From Ophiocordyceps camponoti-saundersi (nom. inval.) (taxonomy: Eukaryota; Ascomycota; Sordariomycetes; Hypocreales; Ophiocordycipitaceae): 44,647 nucleotides of DNA. Within the stretch, counting starts at the first letter, position 1. The number at the start of each line of letters is the position of its first letter. Shown one piece after another: positions 33,801 through 44,647 of the stretch. The DNA lies in the NCBI GenBank assembly GCA_003339415.1, contig PDHQ01000281.1, positions 1-44,647 of the forward strand, written 5' to 3'. The notes under the pieces were generated by a model. The model was not told the DNA's origin and made no database searches. It saw nothing but the letters and a program-made list of their open reading frames with translations. A program made the position numbers and the translations under genes.

Positions 33801-35429
33801 TGGGGTTGTCGTCGATGGTCTTGGTCCTCGCGAGCTCCTGGCGTCGACTGAAACTGATGCAGGCGTACGGGTCAATGGTGCCACCAAAATTGTCCGTATT
33901 CTTGAGGCCCTGTGCCCCGTGGAGCGTCAGGGCGATGACGCCGACGGCTTGGTCCACGGGGGTGCCGGCCAGCATCTTGGCCACCTCGATGGGAAAGACG
34001 TTTGGCGCGTACATCATGGGCGAAAGGTTGCCGTGGATCTGCTCGAGAATGAAGGTCTCGAGTCCGGGAATGAAGTTGATGTCGAAGCCGAGATTGTCGC
34101 CTCCCAAGGGCTTGCAGACGTAGTCGATGGTCGGGCGCTCGAGGAAGCACATTTCGATCCTGTCAACGTGGGGAAAGGGTATCTGCAGTTTGATCTTGAG
34201 ACGCATGATGCCGGAAAAGGCCATGTCCTCGACGATGACGTCGAAGCCCTTGCTGATCATGGCCTTGCCGATGCGAATCTCCAGGACGACCTTGGGGTTG
34301 ATCTTGTTCTTGACCTGCTTGGCCGTCATGTCGGCCGTGTCGTTTGGAGTGAAGCTGAACTTCCAGTCCATCATGACAATGTCATCCTCGGTCTTGGGAT
34401 ACGTCTTAACATGCTCCATGCGAGGGGGCTTAGAGCCGAGAGTGAACGTCTTGAGCTTGAGGCTGTCGAGGAAGGCCGGCGTAGCGGAGCTGAGAACCTG
34501 GTCGACCGAGTTGATGATGGTCTGGGCGAGGACGGGCTGGTATATGGGCCAGAACTTGACGAGGAAAGAGTTGATCCACTCGAGAGACTCGTTGTCGGTC
34601 TCGAGCTTCTTCATGGCCATCTCCCTGGTGATGTCGTCGCGAAAGTTGCGCCGTACGCGCCGGAGAGAAGTCCGGTAGTAGGTGGCGCAGACGGCCATGA
34701 TGATGGTGACCCAGGCCAAGCCTCCGCCGAGTACGGCGATTAGCCAGGAAGAGAGGCAGGCGAAGACGATGAGGGCGGCGTTGTGGTACCAGTCTGAGAA
34801 AAGGGTTAGTCACAGCGTCGACGGTCGGCATCATCGACTCGCAAGCGAGACCCACCACCGTAGAGGCTATCCGGGAGCTTGCCCTCGACCCAGGTGGTAT
34901 GGTCGAGCAGACTGTCTCCCTCCTCGGCCTCGGAGGCCGGCCAACCAGTCTTGGGAGCCCAACCGGTGCGCGAGTATGGTTCTTCAGCGGCGAGCGGGTC
35001 GGCGCCGTCGGGGAGCGGCTTGCCGTCTGCGTCGGTGGCGACATCGAGCACGCCCGACTTGCTCGGCTCAGGCAGGTCCTCGTCCGGGCCGGTGCCGTCA
35101 TCCTGATCGGTAATGATGGCCGCACCTTTTTTGCGACGGCTTTGCTGAAGTTCTTGGGGAATGGCCTAGACGTAAGAAGGCCAAGGTGTGAGCAAGGGGC
35201 ATCAAGGAAGTGAACAAGAGGAGGTTCAACAACAACGTACGGCTCGGGCCTGAGCCCGCTTCTCCGCCAGGCTGGCATCGGGATCAAAGTTGAAGGCCGC
35301 AACGCCGGCATTCTTGGACAGCTCGACGATTTCCTTCTCGGCCTGATCGGCCGTCACCAGGCTCTGAGGGTCCTCGGCCGCCTCGATGGCACCCTGGGCC
35401 TTGATCTCGCTCACGTCCAAAGCAGACAT
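30826..35429 (-). CDS. tricalbin-like SMP and multi-C2 domain protein
   Basis: Four exons give 1466 aa: 35429-35241, 35165-34856, 34793-32200 and 32133-30826. After a charged N-terminal region (about 165 residues) comes a hydrophobic hairpin near 172-205 for ER anchoring. An SMP lipid-transfer domain spans about 235-440 (NESLEWINSFLVKFWPIYQP onward). Five C2 domains follow at about 450-540, 595-690, 735-830, 1070-1165 and 1328-1420. C2 sequences such as GKSDPYVRVML and GKSDPYCRFEL keep the calcium-loop Asp residues; the second (LLNPYAAMF) does not. Tricalbins tether cortical ER to the plasma membrane and move lipids between them. I cannot say which yeast paralog (Tcb1, Tcb2 or Tcb3) is the ortholog, so no symbol is given. 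Confidence 0.95.
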
Positions 35430-37461
35430 GTTTTTGTACAGCTGAAAGCACCAATCAGGCCGGTGCGAGGAAGGAAGACATTCAGAGCTCGACAATCGGA
35501 CCGGAGAAGCTAGCCGACGGTGGGAGACTGAGGGAGACAGAGAGGAAGGGAGCGGGGGGGGCGGAATGGGAGGAGGCGGACGGGCATGTAGTGAATGTAT
35601 AGTTGTATGCACGTAATGCACAAGCAGGCGCGCGCATGCAGCAAGGAAAAAAGGAGCGGAAGCGCACTCTCGAGCCGTGGGTTTCTAGTCTCAGCCAACT
35701 AGTACCGGCTGTCAGGCTGTGACGAGACGAAGTTCAAAGGCCGAACGAAGTCGGTGGAGGAGGGGGGGGTTCCTGATGGCGGAGGAGGAGGAGGTATGTG
35801 GGTGGTGATGGAAGTGGAGAAATGGAGATGGTGGAGGAAGTGAGGAAGGAAGGAATAAAGGAGGAGAAAGAGCAGAACATAAAGCGCCACTCTTTAGGTA
35901 GGTACGGTCCACGGATACCCAGCAGTAGGCAGGTGCGGCTAAAATCCAATTCTATGCATCCATCCGGGGCAATGTGCATGTGTAAATGCATGTGCGTAGT
36001 ATGAAGTAGAGGGTATGTACGGATTATCCCTCGCAGCAAAACCCCCGCCAGAAGGTACCTCTAGCCGAGCAGTTACCTGTACATACAGATAGTCTGTGAG
36101 GAGCTAAGAGCCAGCCAGGAGCCCAAGGACCAGGAGTAACAGGATGCTGGGCGCCGATGCGGAGGAGGAGTAAAGCCAAGATGGCCACCTGTAGGCTGTA
36201 GGGAGTCCGGATACTAGGAAGAGGTATCCTCTACCTCTCCGGCGGGCCTCTTCCATCAGGGAGCCACTTGTATCCGCGACCCCTGATTAACGGGGCTGGA
36301 CCCCGGGGGTCCGGGTCGCAAAATGAGGTACAAACAAGCTGCGTCTGCCCTTTTTTTCCTTTCCCCTGGCGCCTTTCTCCTGCTCCTCCTTATCCTCCTT
36401 GTCCTTGTCCCCTTTTACCCGTAGCGCGTATCCTTTCTTTTTTGTCTTTGCTTTCCATCCAGCCCGTTCTTCTACGGATACTTGTTCTTCTTCTTCTTCT
36501 TCTTCCTTCCTCTTCTGCTATATCCTGCGAGACACATGCACATAAGACTAAGAGGTAAGTCAGGCAGTTATATGGTGGTGTGCATGTATGTATGTGTATG
36601 CACAGATTATGTATCCGTAGTATGAATACATATCAGCACAGCCAGAAGCCAAGCCCCCCTCTTCTTTCCCACTAATCGACAAAGTCTTCAGCAGCCAGCC
36701 TCAAATCCTGTAACAGCTGAAAAAGCCCGCTTCCCAATCTCGCTGACGTCACCATATTGCGACGGCACAGTTTCAAGAGAGAGGGGGGGGGGGGGAACGA
36801 AAGAAAATACACATTGAATCATCCAGTTCCGTATCGTCTTCCGAAAGCAATAAACCCAAGCTTGTTTCCCCCCCCCCCCCAGACATTTGCTACTGCAGGG
36901 GAAGAAGAAGACAGATAGAGAAAGAGAGAGAGGGAAAAAAGGAGAATAACAAATTAAAAAGGAAAAAAAAGAGGCGCAGGAGATAGTCAAACACATTGGC
37001 AAAATATCTCGTACATCAAAGACATGACACAGGCTTGACTGACTTTGCATGACAACAGCCTGGCTTGACCGACTTAGTCGTGCTGCTTTTCCGGTATCCG
37101 AAGTCGTAGTCGTAGTATGGGCAAGGCACCCCTTTGATTTACTACTAGTCCTACAAGCCGCCTAGCACCAAGCAAAGCAGTATGTATGTATGTATCCGTA
37201 TATCCGCTCAGAATCCCATCCTTCAAACCATCCTTCCCTTCAAGGAAGACTCTCACATCCGAATCATGCTTCCCTATATGCTTGCATAACTTGATCTATC
37301 GTGTCTCCTCCTTATTCTCCTTCTCCTCCATCCATCCAGTCACCCATTCATCCATATCCCTCACTCCCTTAATCATCTCATTCTCACCCGACTCAGACTC
37401 CCCCAGTCCCACCGAGATGGCCACAAGTCGCAGACACGGAGTATGTATCCGCAAGTGGCCG
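35430..37461. other. gene-free interval upstream of tricalbin gene
   Basis: About 2 kb between the tricalbin start and the FYVE/RING gene's stop. The part nearest the tricalbin gene is GGA/GAAG-rich on the plus strand, a pyrimidine-rich leader on the coding strand. Short C, G and GTAT tracts occur at about 36783, 36870 and 37181. No gene or RNA was supported. Confidence 0.5.
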
Positions 37462-39271
37462 CTAAAAGCCAAACCCGTCGTGCTGATGCACCGGACACCG
37501 CCCCGGGTGATTGACAAACCAAGCCGAGATGCAAGCCTTGTGGAAGCGACACAGGCACTCGAGTCGTGCCATGGCCACCCCGACAGCAAACTCCTCCAAA
37601 CAAATCGTGCACTCGGCGTCGTCTACGCAGTCCTTTTCCGTCGCTGCATACGTATACATGCCCGTCCGCCGCGGAGCTGGCTGGCCGTCGGCTCCCCGAG
37701 GGCTTCCGTACGTACTGTGAGCCTGGATGCACGATGAGATGTGCGACTCCCGCAGCATCTCATGGTTGGGAAGCTCTCTCGACGGCAGTTCTCCATGGCA
37801 AATCGGACACTCGTCCTCCTCCGCGATCTGGGGCGGAGGTGGCGGTGGCGGCGGCGGTGGCAACGCCCGGTGCCGAGAACTCGTCGCATCTCCGAAAGAG
37901 TTGTGCCGATGTCGACGCGAAGGAGCACCCGATGGCCCCGCGGCGAGGAACCGATCGAGCGGAGGGTGATGTGATGCGCCCATCCGGCCACTCGGCCCGC
38001 CGCTGCCTCCGTGAGGCGTGGGGCCCTGGCGCAAGCGACACATCAGCGTGGCACGGCTGTAAATCCACACTTCCGCACTCACCATGGTGACGCTTCTCCA
38101 TCGCGGCGCGTAGTACTGGTAGGCATCGCCGCTGCGACCCGCGGTAAAGACCGCCGCCGCCCCGTAGCCGCCGCTGCCGCCGCCGTGCGCGACCCCGTAT
38201 ACGTTGCTTCTTGACCTGCGATGCGAAGGAGAAGACGCTCCCGTCGACGACGCCGGACTCTGCGGCGGCGCCGTGTTCGGGTCTGGCACGCAAGGGTTAC
38301 AGAGTCGCACCCTCTCGCCTCCAGACGGCCTGCTGGCCTCAAAGTAGCCGGCTCCCAGGCCGTCGAGCAGCAAACTGGTTGTCGTCGACACGGACGAGAC
38401 GTCCGACCCTGGCGCCCGGACAATGTACTGGTGGGGGATGATGATTCGATGTGGCGAGCACGAGTTGCACACGACGCGCCCGCATTTTCTGCTCTCGTGT
38501 AAGCCGCCTCGCGAGCAGACCGCGTAGATGATGACGACAAACGAACCTGCAGTGGTGTTTCCGCACAAAGATGCTGAACTGCGCGTTGCAGATGGGGCAG
38601 TACGTCACCTCGGCATCCGGCTGCCACCGGGGCAGGGCCACTTCCGGGCTGCCACTGCCCTGCGTCCGGTACTGCGAGGCGCCGCCACCGCCGCCGCCAT
38701 CTTCCGACGGCCGAGATCTTTGCATACCCACACCGCCTTGACTCCTCCGCGACGTTAGTTGCCTACGTTGATCGGTAGTGGGAGGGGAAAAAGGCCCGGA
38801 TTCTCTGCCGCTTGGCAGTTGTATAGAAGCAATCGGGTTTCGTGACGAGGAGCCAGCCATGGTCACTCCTGATAAAGATGACGTCCGGACTGGGATCGGT
38901 CTTGTTTCTCCGCTGCGAATCCCGGATGATGTTGCCGATGGCCCAGCTGTCGGAGTTTCGAGAAATTCTCTAAGGGACACACTACCTGTCGTAGGCATGT
39001 CGGCGGTGTCACCAGCAGAAGCGGCTGTCCTGGAGCCATTTAATGGCGCATTTGATTGCCCATGTGATCCTGTCGGCGACAAGTCCCTCTCGAGTGTATG
39101 AGTCGGACAATCAAAATAGCGAGAGCACTCGTCGTCGTGATACAAACTTGTCCGCCAGGGGCAAGGTAACGGAGCGGTAGAGCCGCCAGACGAATCTGAG
39201 TCTTGCACTTCACCGGTAGGCTCCGGACCGCCGGTAGGAATCGGCCCCGACGGGCGTGGAGCAGAGGCCAT
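37462..39271 (-). CDS. PIB1: FYVE and RING finger E3 ubiquitin ligase, Pib1-like
   Basis: Three exons give 564 aa: 39271-38547, 38488-38083 and 38025-37462. The first 210 residues are Ser/Pro/Gly-rich and probably disordered. A FYVE domain starts at WQPD (about residue 216), with CPIC, RKHHCRKCG and later RVRLCNPC, so the PI3P-binding WxxD, RHHCR and RVC-type motifs are present. A C2HC finger follows (CPICHGEL...HISSC), then the RING-H2 near the C-terminus (CTICLEEF, CRFHKACISAWF, CPVH). FYVE plus RING is the layout of yeast Pib1, an endosomal/vacuolar ubiquitin ligase that binds PI3P. The extra C2HC finger between them resembles ubiquitin-binding zinc fingers; that reading is inferred. It is longer than yeast Pib1, so the symbol is by architecture. 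Confidence 0.85.
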
Positions 39272-42200
39272 GCTCGAACATGGGATCGAAAGAATATGCG
39301 TCGGCGTTCGTGATATATAGCTCTGATAGTTTTGGCTTCAAGGTTGATACTTTGATGTCGACCAAACTGCGGCCCCAAAGCGGTGTCAAGGCTCCAAGGT
39401 GTTTAAACCACGGCCGACCGAGATCTGAGCACGCAGCTGTAGTCGGTGCACGGGCCACAGTCACAATAGACGAACGAAGACGAAGCGAAGTCGAGCCGAG
39501 GACGATGTCGCTCTTCAGCCGTGGATAGGTTGAGGTCAGCCTCGCATCCAGGCCGACGATCCCCCCTTGTCTGCCTGTCGGTGGAGAAGAGGTGGTGGTG
39601 CGGGCTTGGCCTTAGTCACCCGAAGGCTGAGCCGAGGCTGGGTGAGTGGCTCCAGGGTAGGTCGTTTTGCTTGTGGTCCAAGGACGACGAGCCTCGAACT
39701 GGCGTCATGATGGCCGACAGCCAAGGTTTTGTTGAGTTGGATAAAGTCAGTATGATGAAGGTTTTGTGATTGCTCATAGACTTATATCCGAATTCTGCTT
39801 TGAAGTCATGCTGAAGAGGAGGGAACGATTTGCTCTTGATTCTGAGAGTATCTTTCCCTGTAAGTGAACACATTGCCCTCCGGCTCAAGGCTGAGGTAGG
39901 AAAATCAAGAGCAGGAAGAAGCCCAAAAGCAGATACTTGACCTCTAGTAAAGAGTAAATATCACAGCCAAATGAGAAATAAACTCACACAAGCCCGCATG
40001 CTTTGGATCCCACAACATCAAAGGAACATGGAGATGGGAGAAGAAGCCAAAGACGACACCAGCCGTGAAAGCAAAGCATCAAAGGTGAGAATAACAAGGG
40101 AATGATGAAAGGATATAAGTGTGCGAGTTCATGTGTACATCCAATAAATATCTTAACCTCACACTACCAAAGCCAAGAACGGATAATCCACACTCGAGGA
40201 AAAGCAGACGCAAATCTTTCATCTACCCACAAGACGAAAAGAAGGGAAGAAGACCGTATAATCAGCAGCAGATAGCATGAGAGAAGAAGCCACTTAGGAG
40301 AGTTAATGAAAGGGGGGGAAATGAGATGATACACTGGGAAAGTGCAAAGTTGAATTCACCTCCCAAGTTTATAGACACGGCATCTTCAGCAGCGATATAA
40401 AATCGAGCACATTGATATAAAGACAACACACTGCATATAAGAAGAACATCGTAAGATCTCAGCACAATTTCAATACAAGAAATGGAATAGACTATCAATA
40501 CGGACACCTACCAAGACCATCATCCCCCAGGATGAGAAGGGAATCAAAGTTCCGCGTCTTCCAAACCCGATCCCAAACCCAACCAACCGCTCAAACCGCA
40601 TACAACCAAGTCTATCCGTAAACCAACACAAACCACACATAAGAATATATCCAAATCATAATAGACAATCCCTCCCACACCCCCCTATCAATCCCTCAAA
40701 CCAACCCACATCGTCACCTCCTCAGGAATCAGACGGGGGCGACCACTGCATATGCAGTAAGATTTAAGCCCACCCAGAAACAAAACCACCACAAAGGAAA
40801 AATCAGCCCCAACTTCTTTTCCCCCCGCCCCCTCCTCTTCAAGAATCCATAGACTAAGGCCGGATAGCGAAGGCTCCGTTTCTTCTCCTCCCTCCCAATC
40901 TCTCTTCCCTTTTCCCCTTCCGGAACGGACGCGGTGTAAGCGCCGGAGCTCCGTCTCGGGTCCACTGACGTCCGAACAGACGGAACTCTCCACACACGGC
41001 GACGGACACGGGAGGAGGATAAACGTTAGTATGTACACATCTTTGCTGTTATATATAAACCTACGTCGCATGCATCGGAGGAGATTGTTTCAGTAAAGTT
41101 GAAAAATGCAGTCCCCATCTCCGTGTCCCCCCCTATATCTCTCTCCGCGAGGGTCTACGATAGTAGATGCGTTACGGCCCCCCCCCCCCAGTCCTCGGAG
41201 CTTGCGCGCGTGCGTGTGATGCGATGGGGGTTTGCGCATGGCCTTGTGACAGGGGATAAGGATGGGTTGCCTCACATCGCTCAAGGTAGTATCTACACCG
41301 AGCAAAGGTCATTGATGGAGATAGGATTAAACGTTGAAGGGGATAGGCAGGGGAAAGGGAGGGGGGGGGGAATAGGATCGTCGCCCAGTCTATGTACAGT
41401 CGTATGTGCTCAGCCCATCCCCCGTAACCTCGCCTAGAAGGATCTTCGGCAATCGTTCTTGATAGTCTGACATGTATCACACAAAAGCCTGTAGAGCTAG
41501 CTGAACGTGAAAATCTATGACCCTGTTCTATGCGGTATACCCTCCTTACACACACACACACACGCACAAACTCCGCTGCCCACATGCATGGAAGCCAGAG
41601 AGAGAGACGGAGAAATCAGGCCAGGACACAGAGCACGCCCGCCGCCCCCAGACGCCGGAGAAGGTGAGAAGACACAACAAAGAAGGCCTCGACCACTCGT
41701 CGGAACCACAGTACACATCCATATATGCCCTCCCTCTTTTCGCCGTCCCTTCCAGACACCGTCGACGCCTTCTCTCAGGGCCAAGAACGAGGACAAGAAG
41801 AGATCAACGATGCACGACAGCGATGCAGTGCAGCGTGCCATCACAGCACAGTGACTGTTATGATGGTGGTGGTGGTGGAAGTAGTAGTCTTGTCGTTAGG
41901 TATGTCCGTTCGTTCGTCAGTTCTTCATGATCCCCTAGCCGTGTCTCCAGCAAACCTGACGGCACAAAGAGGTTCCCTTCTCATTCGTCCGTCCTCCCTT
42001 TCATCATTCCCACTTTCAGCCGGAGAGATTCTTCCTCTCCAATCTTTCATCTTGCCCCCTCCTGGTTGGATCGCGGCTGACGCACATGTACATACATATG
42101 TAATGTATGTATGTGTGCGGCTGGACTGCCATGCGTCCGGCAGACGTGGCCAAGGGCCCATGGCACCCGATAGCCCTCCCGCCTCCCCACGATTCGTCCA

Positions 42201-42333
42201 TTGGAAAGGGAAAAAAAAAAACAAAGGGAAAAGGAAAGACAAGAAACAAGACGCTGTTCCTTGCATGCCGATGAGGCGCGCGACACGCATGCACAGCCCC
42301 GACCACCGTGCCGTCTGCTCGTGCAACGACAGT
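39272..42333. other. gene-free interval between PIB1-like and YVH1 genes
   Basis: About 3 kb without a gene I can support. It holds a C run at 41180, a G run at about 41361, a (CA)n at about 41550 and a GGT-rich stretch at about 41864. Frames over 41.5-42.3 kb lack family motifs and look like composition effects. An unspliced or non-coding transcript cannot be excluded. Confidence 0.45.
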
Positions 42334-43602
42334 TCAGAGACTGCCAGCACCACCCCGTCCGGGCGGCATGCGGATGCCCATGCTCGCCATCGAGGCCTCT
42401 CCCGTCAAAGACCGAGACACCCTTTCCTCGTCCACCCGCGCCCGCTGCAGCGACAAGCCCGGCGTGACCCAGCCGCCGCACGCGCATCGCAGGCCCTTCC
42501 AGTCGTAGCGTCCGACGACGGTGCCGCACCGTTCATTGGGACAGACGAGTCGCCCGTCCAGTCGACCCCTCTCGAGCTCGCCACGCATCCAGCTGAGAGG
42601 CTCGACGAAATGGTGCGGGCACGGCTCCGCCATCGGCTTGGCCGCCGCGTGTGTCTGAATGAAGGGTCCGACAGCCAGTATGAGCCGACACTTTTTGCAT
42701 CGAAGCTTCAGCTCGGGAGGAGGGTGAGTGGCGGCAGTGGTGGCGACGGAGGAAGAAGACGAAGGTGGTGATGATAACGATGACGACGAGCTCCCCAATT
42801 GCTGCTCGTCTTCAAACCGCAGCCGGCTCGGGGCTTGACCGGCGGCTACGCTCTCCTCGACTTCCCGCCTGTACGCCCATCGCTGGTAGGCCGGATGCGC
42901 CTCGACGTCTTCCGGACAGCCCATCTCCCACCAGAGGGCAAGCTGCTGCATGAAGCCGCAATTGGGCTCAGCCAAGGACCGCGTCCGCCGGACGAGAGCC
43001 AAGGCGGCGGCGACGACCCGCTGCGCCGTCTCCTTGCGACGGTTCCTCGGCGCCGTGCCAACATCATCTCGGTTCACGCTGCCGTCTGAAGGCACCAGAT
43101 CCGGATCAAAGCGATGCGGAAATCTCCATAGCAGATACGCGATAACCACCGCAACAGACCGGCTCTTGCCAGCGGCGCAGTGTACAAGGACGGCCGATTT
43201 TTCTCCACCTTGAAGCCCATCAGCGATGAAGCGGACAGCCCTTGGCAGCTCAATTAACAAGTCACTTTCATCGACATCGTCAATGTCGATGAACATGTGA
43301 CGATACGCCTTGCCATACACAGCCCAAGGCTCATTCTTGAAATTCTTGAGACCCGAAGGGTTGAAAAGAGATAGCACGTGCGTGATGCCTCGTTCCTGAA
43401 GAGAATCCGTCCGCCGGAGAGCCCATAAACTGTGTTATTGTAGGGAGGGAGGGAGGAAGAGGGTGGGGGGGTGAGAGGGCGTGCGGATAAGAAGCCATGA
43501 GCATGAGGGCATGAGGGCATGAGGGAGGGAGAGGCAGACAGGACGGGTAACTCACCCGCCCACATAAAGCCCGTCTTGGCCCTCGATCCGACTCAATGCC
43601 AT
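42334..43602 (-). CDS. YVH1: Yvh1-type dual-specificity phosphatase with zinc-binding tail
   Basis: Two exons give 380 aa: 43602-43556 and 43429-42334. The 126-nt intron is the longest in the window and holds GCATGAGG tandem repeats. Splicing joins LYVGG to LWALRRTDSLQERGITHVL, the normal start of this phosphatase domain. The catalytic loop is VHCAAGKSRS (HCxxGxxRS, with Cys nucleophile and Arg). The C-terminal half carries the Yvh1 zinc domain: LRCKKCRLIL, then PLSWM, CPNERCGTVVGRYDWKG and RCACGGWVTPGL. In yeast, Yvh1 promotes release of Mrt4 from pre-60S ribosomes, mainly through this zinc domain. Length matches the family. A Ser-rich linker of about 25 residues sits between the halves. Confidence 0.94.
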
Positions 43603-43756
43603 TGTGGAAGGAGCGAGTGAGCCTTGGGGGCTGACAGAGGATTTTTTTTTTTTCGTGAGTCGCGTCGTCTGAGTATGACTGAGGGGAAGAGGAGAGAGGG
43701 GAGGTTTCGTGAGTCGTCGTCGCCGTCTTGGTGCGTGGCTGAGAGGCTGAAGAAAG

Positions 43757-43759
43757 GCT

Positions 43760-43792
<33 letters not shown>

Positions 43793-43795
43793 TGA
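43757..43795. repeat. (GA)n microsatellite upstream of YVH1
   Basis: A GA dinucleotide run on the plus strand lies about 155 bp upstream of the YVH1 start; on the coding strand it is a CT-rich leader, as often seen in fungal promoters. Confidence 0.85.
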
Positions 43796-44314
43796 GCGAG
43801 TGAGTGAGAGACAGCCTTACGGTCCTTACCGGGGCAAGGCACGTGGCTTAAAGTGTGGCTTGACTTTGAAGCCGGGATGAATAAGCGAAAACCAGCACAC
43901 GTGTACGGGACTACGGAGTATCCGCACTACATTTTGCACATGTAAGCCGCGGATCCCGATCCCGAACCTCTAATACCCGGTTTCTATCAATATCGTCAAC
44001 ATCTATCTCATCAATCACCAACGGCATCGATGTCGTCCGTCGCACAGTTAGAGCCAGGCAATGCCAGCTTCGTGGAAGCACCGGAGCGCCGAGCACCGAC
44101 CGCCGGGAAACTAGACCGTCATCCTTCTTCGGCCGCAAGGTCTATGCGACGGAATCTGTCCGTAGAGGCATGCAGCCCTTAGAAATCATCATCAATCTCA
44201 CTCACTCTTTACGCGACAAAATCCTATTCCGATGCTAAGCTCTTCTCATCCAACCTCGGTCCGCTCTACATTGCACTGACCTGCCTACCTCCTACTAACA
44301 CACGCCGTACATAC

Positions 44315-44316
<2 letters not shown>

Positions 44317-44357
<41 letters not shown>
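44317..44357. repeat. (CA)n microsatellite
   Basis: About twenty CA units, followed by TACATACA and CCGTACAT-type short repeats to about 44440. The region from 43603 to the window end carries no gene I can support. Confidence 0.9.
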
Positions 44358-44358
<1 letters not shown>

Positions 44359-44589
44359 CCATACGTACTACACAGACAACTCGTACAAACATATCCGTAC
44401 ATGCCTACCTACATATCCGTACATACATACATACTCGCGGACGCGTGAAACACCCAATTTTCGCTCCCCAACCTCCCGCCGGGACGGGCGCAAACCTGAC
44501 CGCTAATTGACATGTTCGCATCCTCCTTCTCCTCCCTCCACGCCCTGCTGCGGTGGCGTCGCTCGCAAGTCGCCATGCGGCCCATGCCT

Positions 44590-44590
<1 letters not shown>

Positions 44591-44647
<57 letters not shown>
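44591..44647. repeat. poly-C tract at window end
   Basis: 57 consecutive C bases run to the last base of the window. They resemble the poly-G tracts near 15.1-15.3 kb read on the other strand and probably mark a contig edge or artefact. Confidence 0.9.

Noticed and set aside
32755..34743. 662-codon open frame on the plus strand
   Set aside because: It is exactly antisense to the tricalbin coding exon, whose SMP and C2 motifs are unmistakable. The long frame follows from the GC-biased third positions of the real gene.
41725..42771. 348-codon plus-strand frame
   Set aside because: Its right half is antisense to YVH1 and its left half is low-complexity with no recognisable domain.
44030..44182. 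50-codon plus-strand frame with its own ATG
   Set aside because: No recognisable sequence, and it stops before any clear splice donor leads on to a further exon; the region ends in microsatellites and poly-C.

Overview
The window reads as nuclear DNA of a filamentous ascomycete (Pezizomycotina, probably Sordariomycetes; the class is an inference). Genes lie on both strands and carry short GT-AG introns of about 50-126 nt, often with CTRAC-like branch points. The gene families are fungal: UstYa/DUF3328 proteins, an ABCC transporter, SMP3, Trm732, tricalbin, Pib1 and Yvh1. No bacterial operons, rRNA, tRNA or CRISPR were seen. I rebuilt the exons by hand by matching splice sites to frame and to family motifs. 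Every multi-exon model below closes in frame, but none has been tested against RNA or a database.

Layout. 0-9.4 kb is an accessory, possibly secondary-metabolite region: three UstYa-like membrane proteins (one with degenerate motifs) followed by a full-length 11-exon MRP-type ABC transporter. No precursor peptide, NRPS or PKS core gene is visible, and the left edge is a (TC)n tract, so any cluster would continue outside the window. 9.5-13.0 kb holds an agmatinase-family ureohydrolase and a DOMON-cytochrome b561 protein. 13.0-17.9 kb is gene-poor and repeat-bearing: an APH-type kinase, two long poly-G tracts, a 620-bp-spaced direct repeat, and a second diverged repeat pair near its ends.

17.9-43.6 kb is conserved housekeeping DNA: ARL1, eL39, SKP1, SMP3, uL1, TRM732, a tricalbin, a PIB1-like FYVE/RING protein and YVH1. 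Several of these serve translation (eL39, uL1, Trm732, and Yvh1 in 60S maturation). Others serve the endomembrane system (Arl1 at the Golgi, Smp3 in GPI-anchor synthesis, the tricalbin at ER-plasma membrane contacts, Pib1 at endosome and vacuole). uL1 and TRM732 share a promoter interval of about 230 bp. The final kilobase is microsatellite-rich and ends in poly-C, like a contig edge.

The best candidate for something new is the UstYa trio plus ABCC transporter. Other points of interest are a GC-AG intron in uL1, a frame-neutral 5' intron in the second UstYa gene, and the repeat-bounded island at 13.5-17.5 kb.
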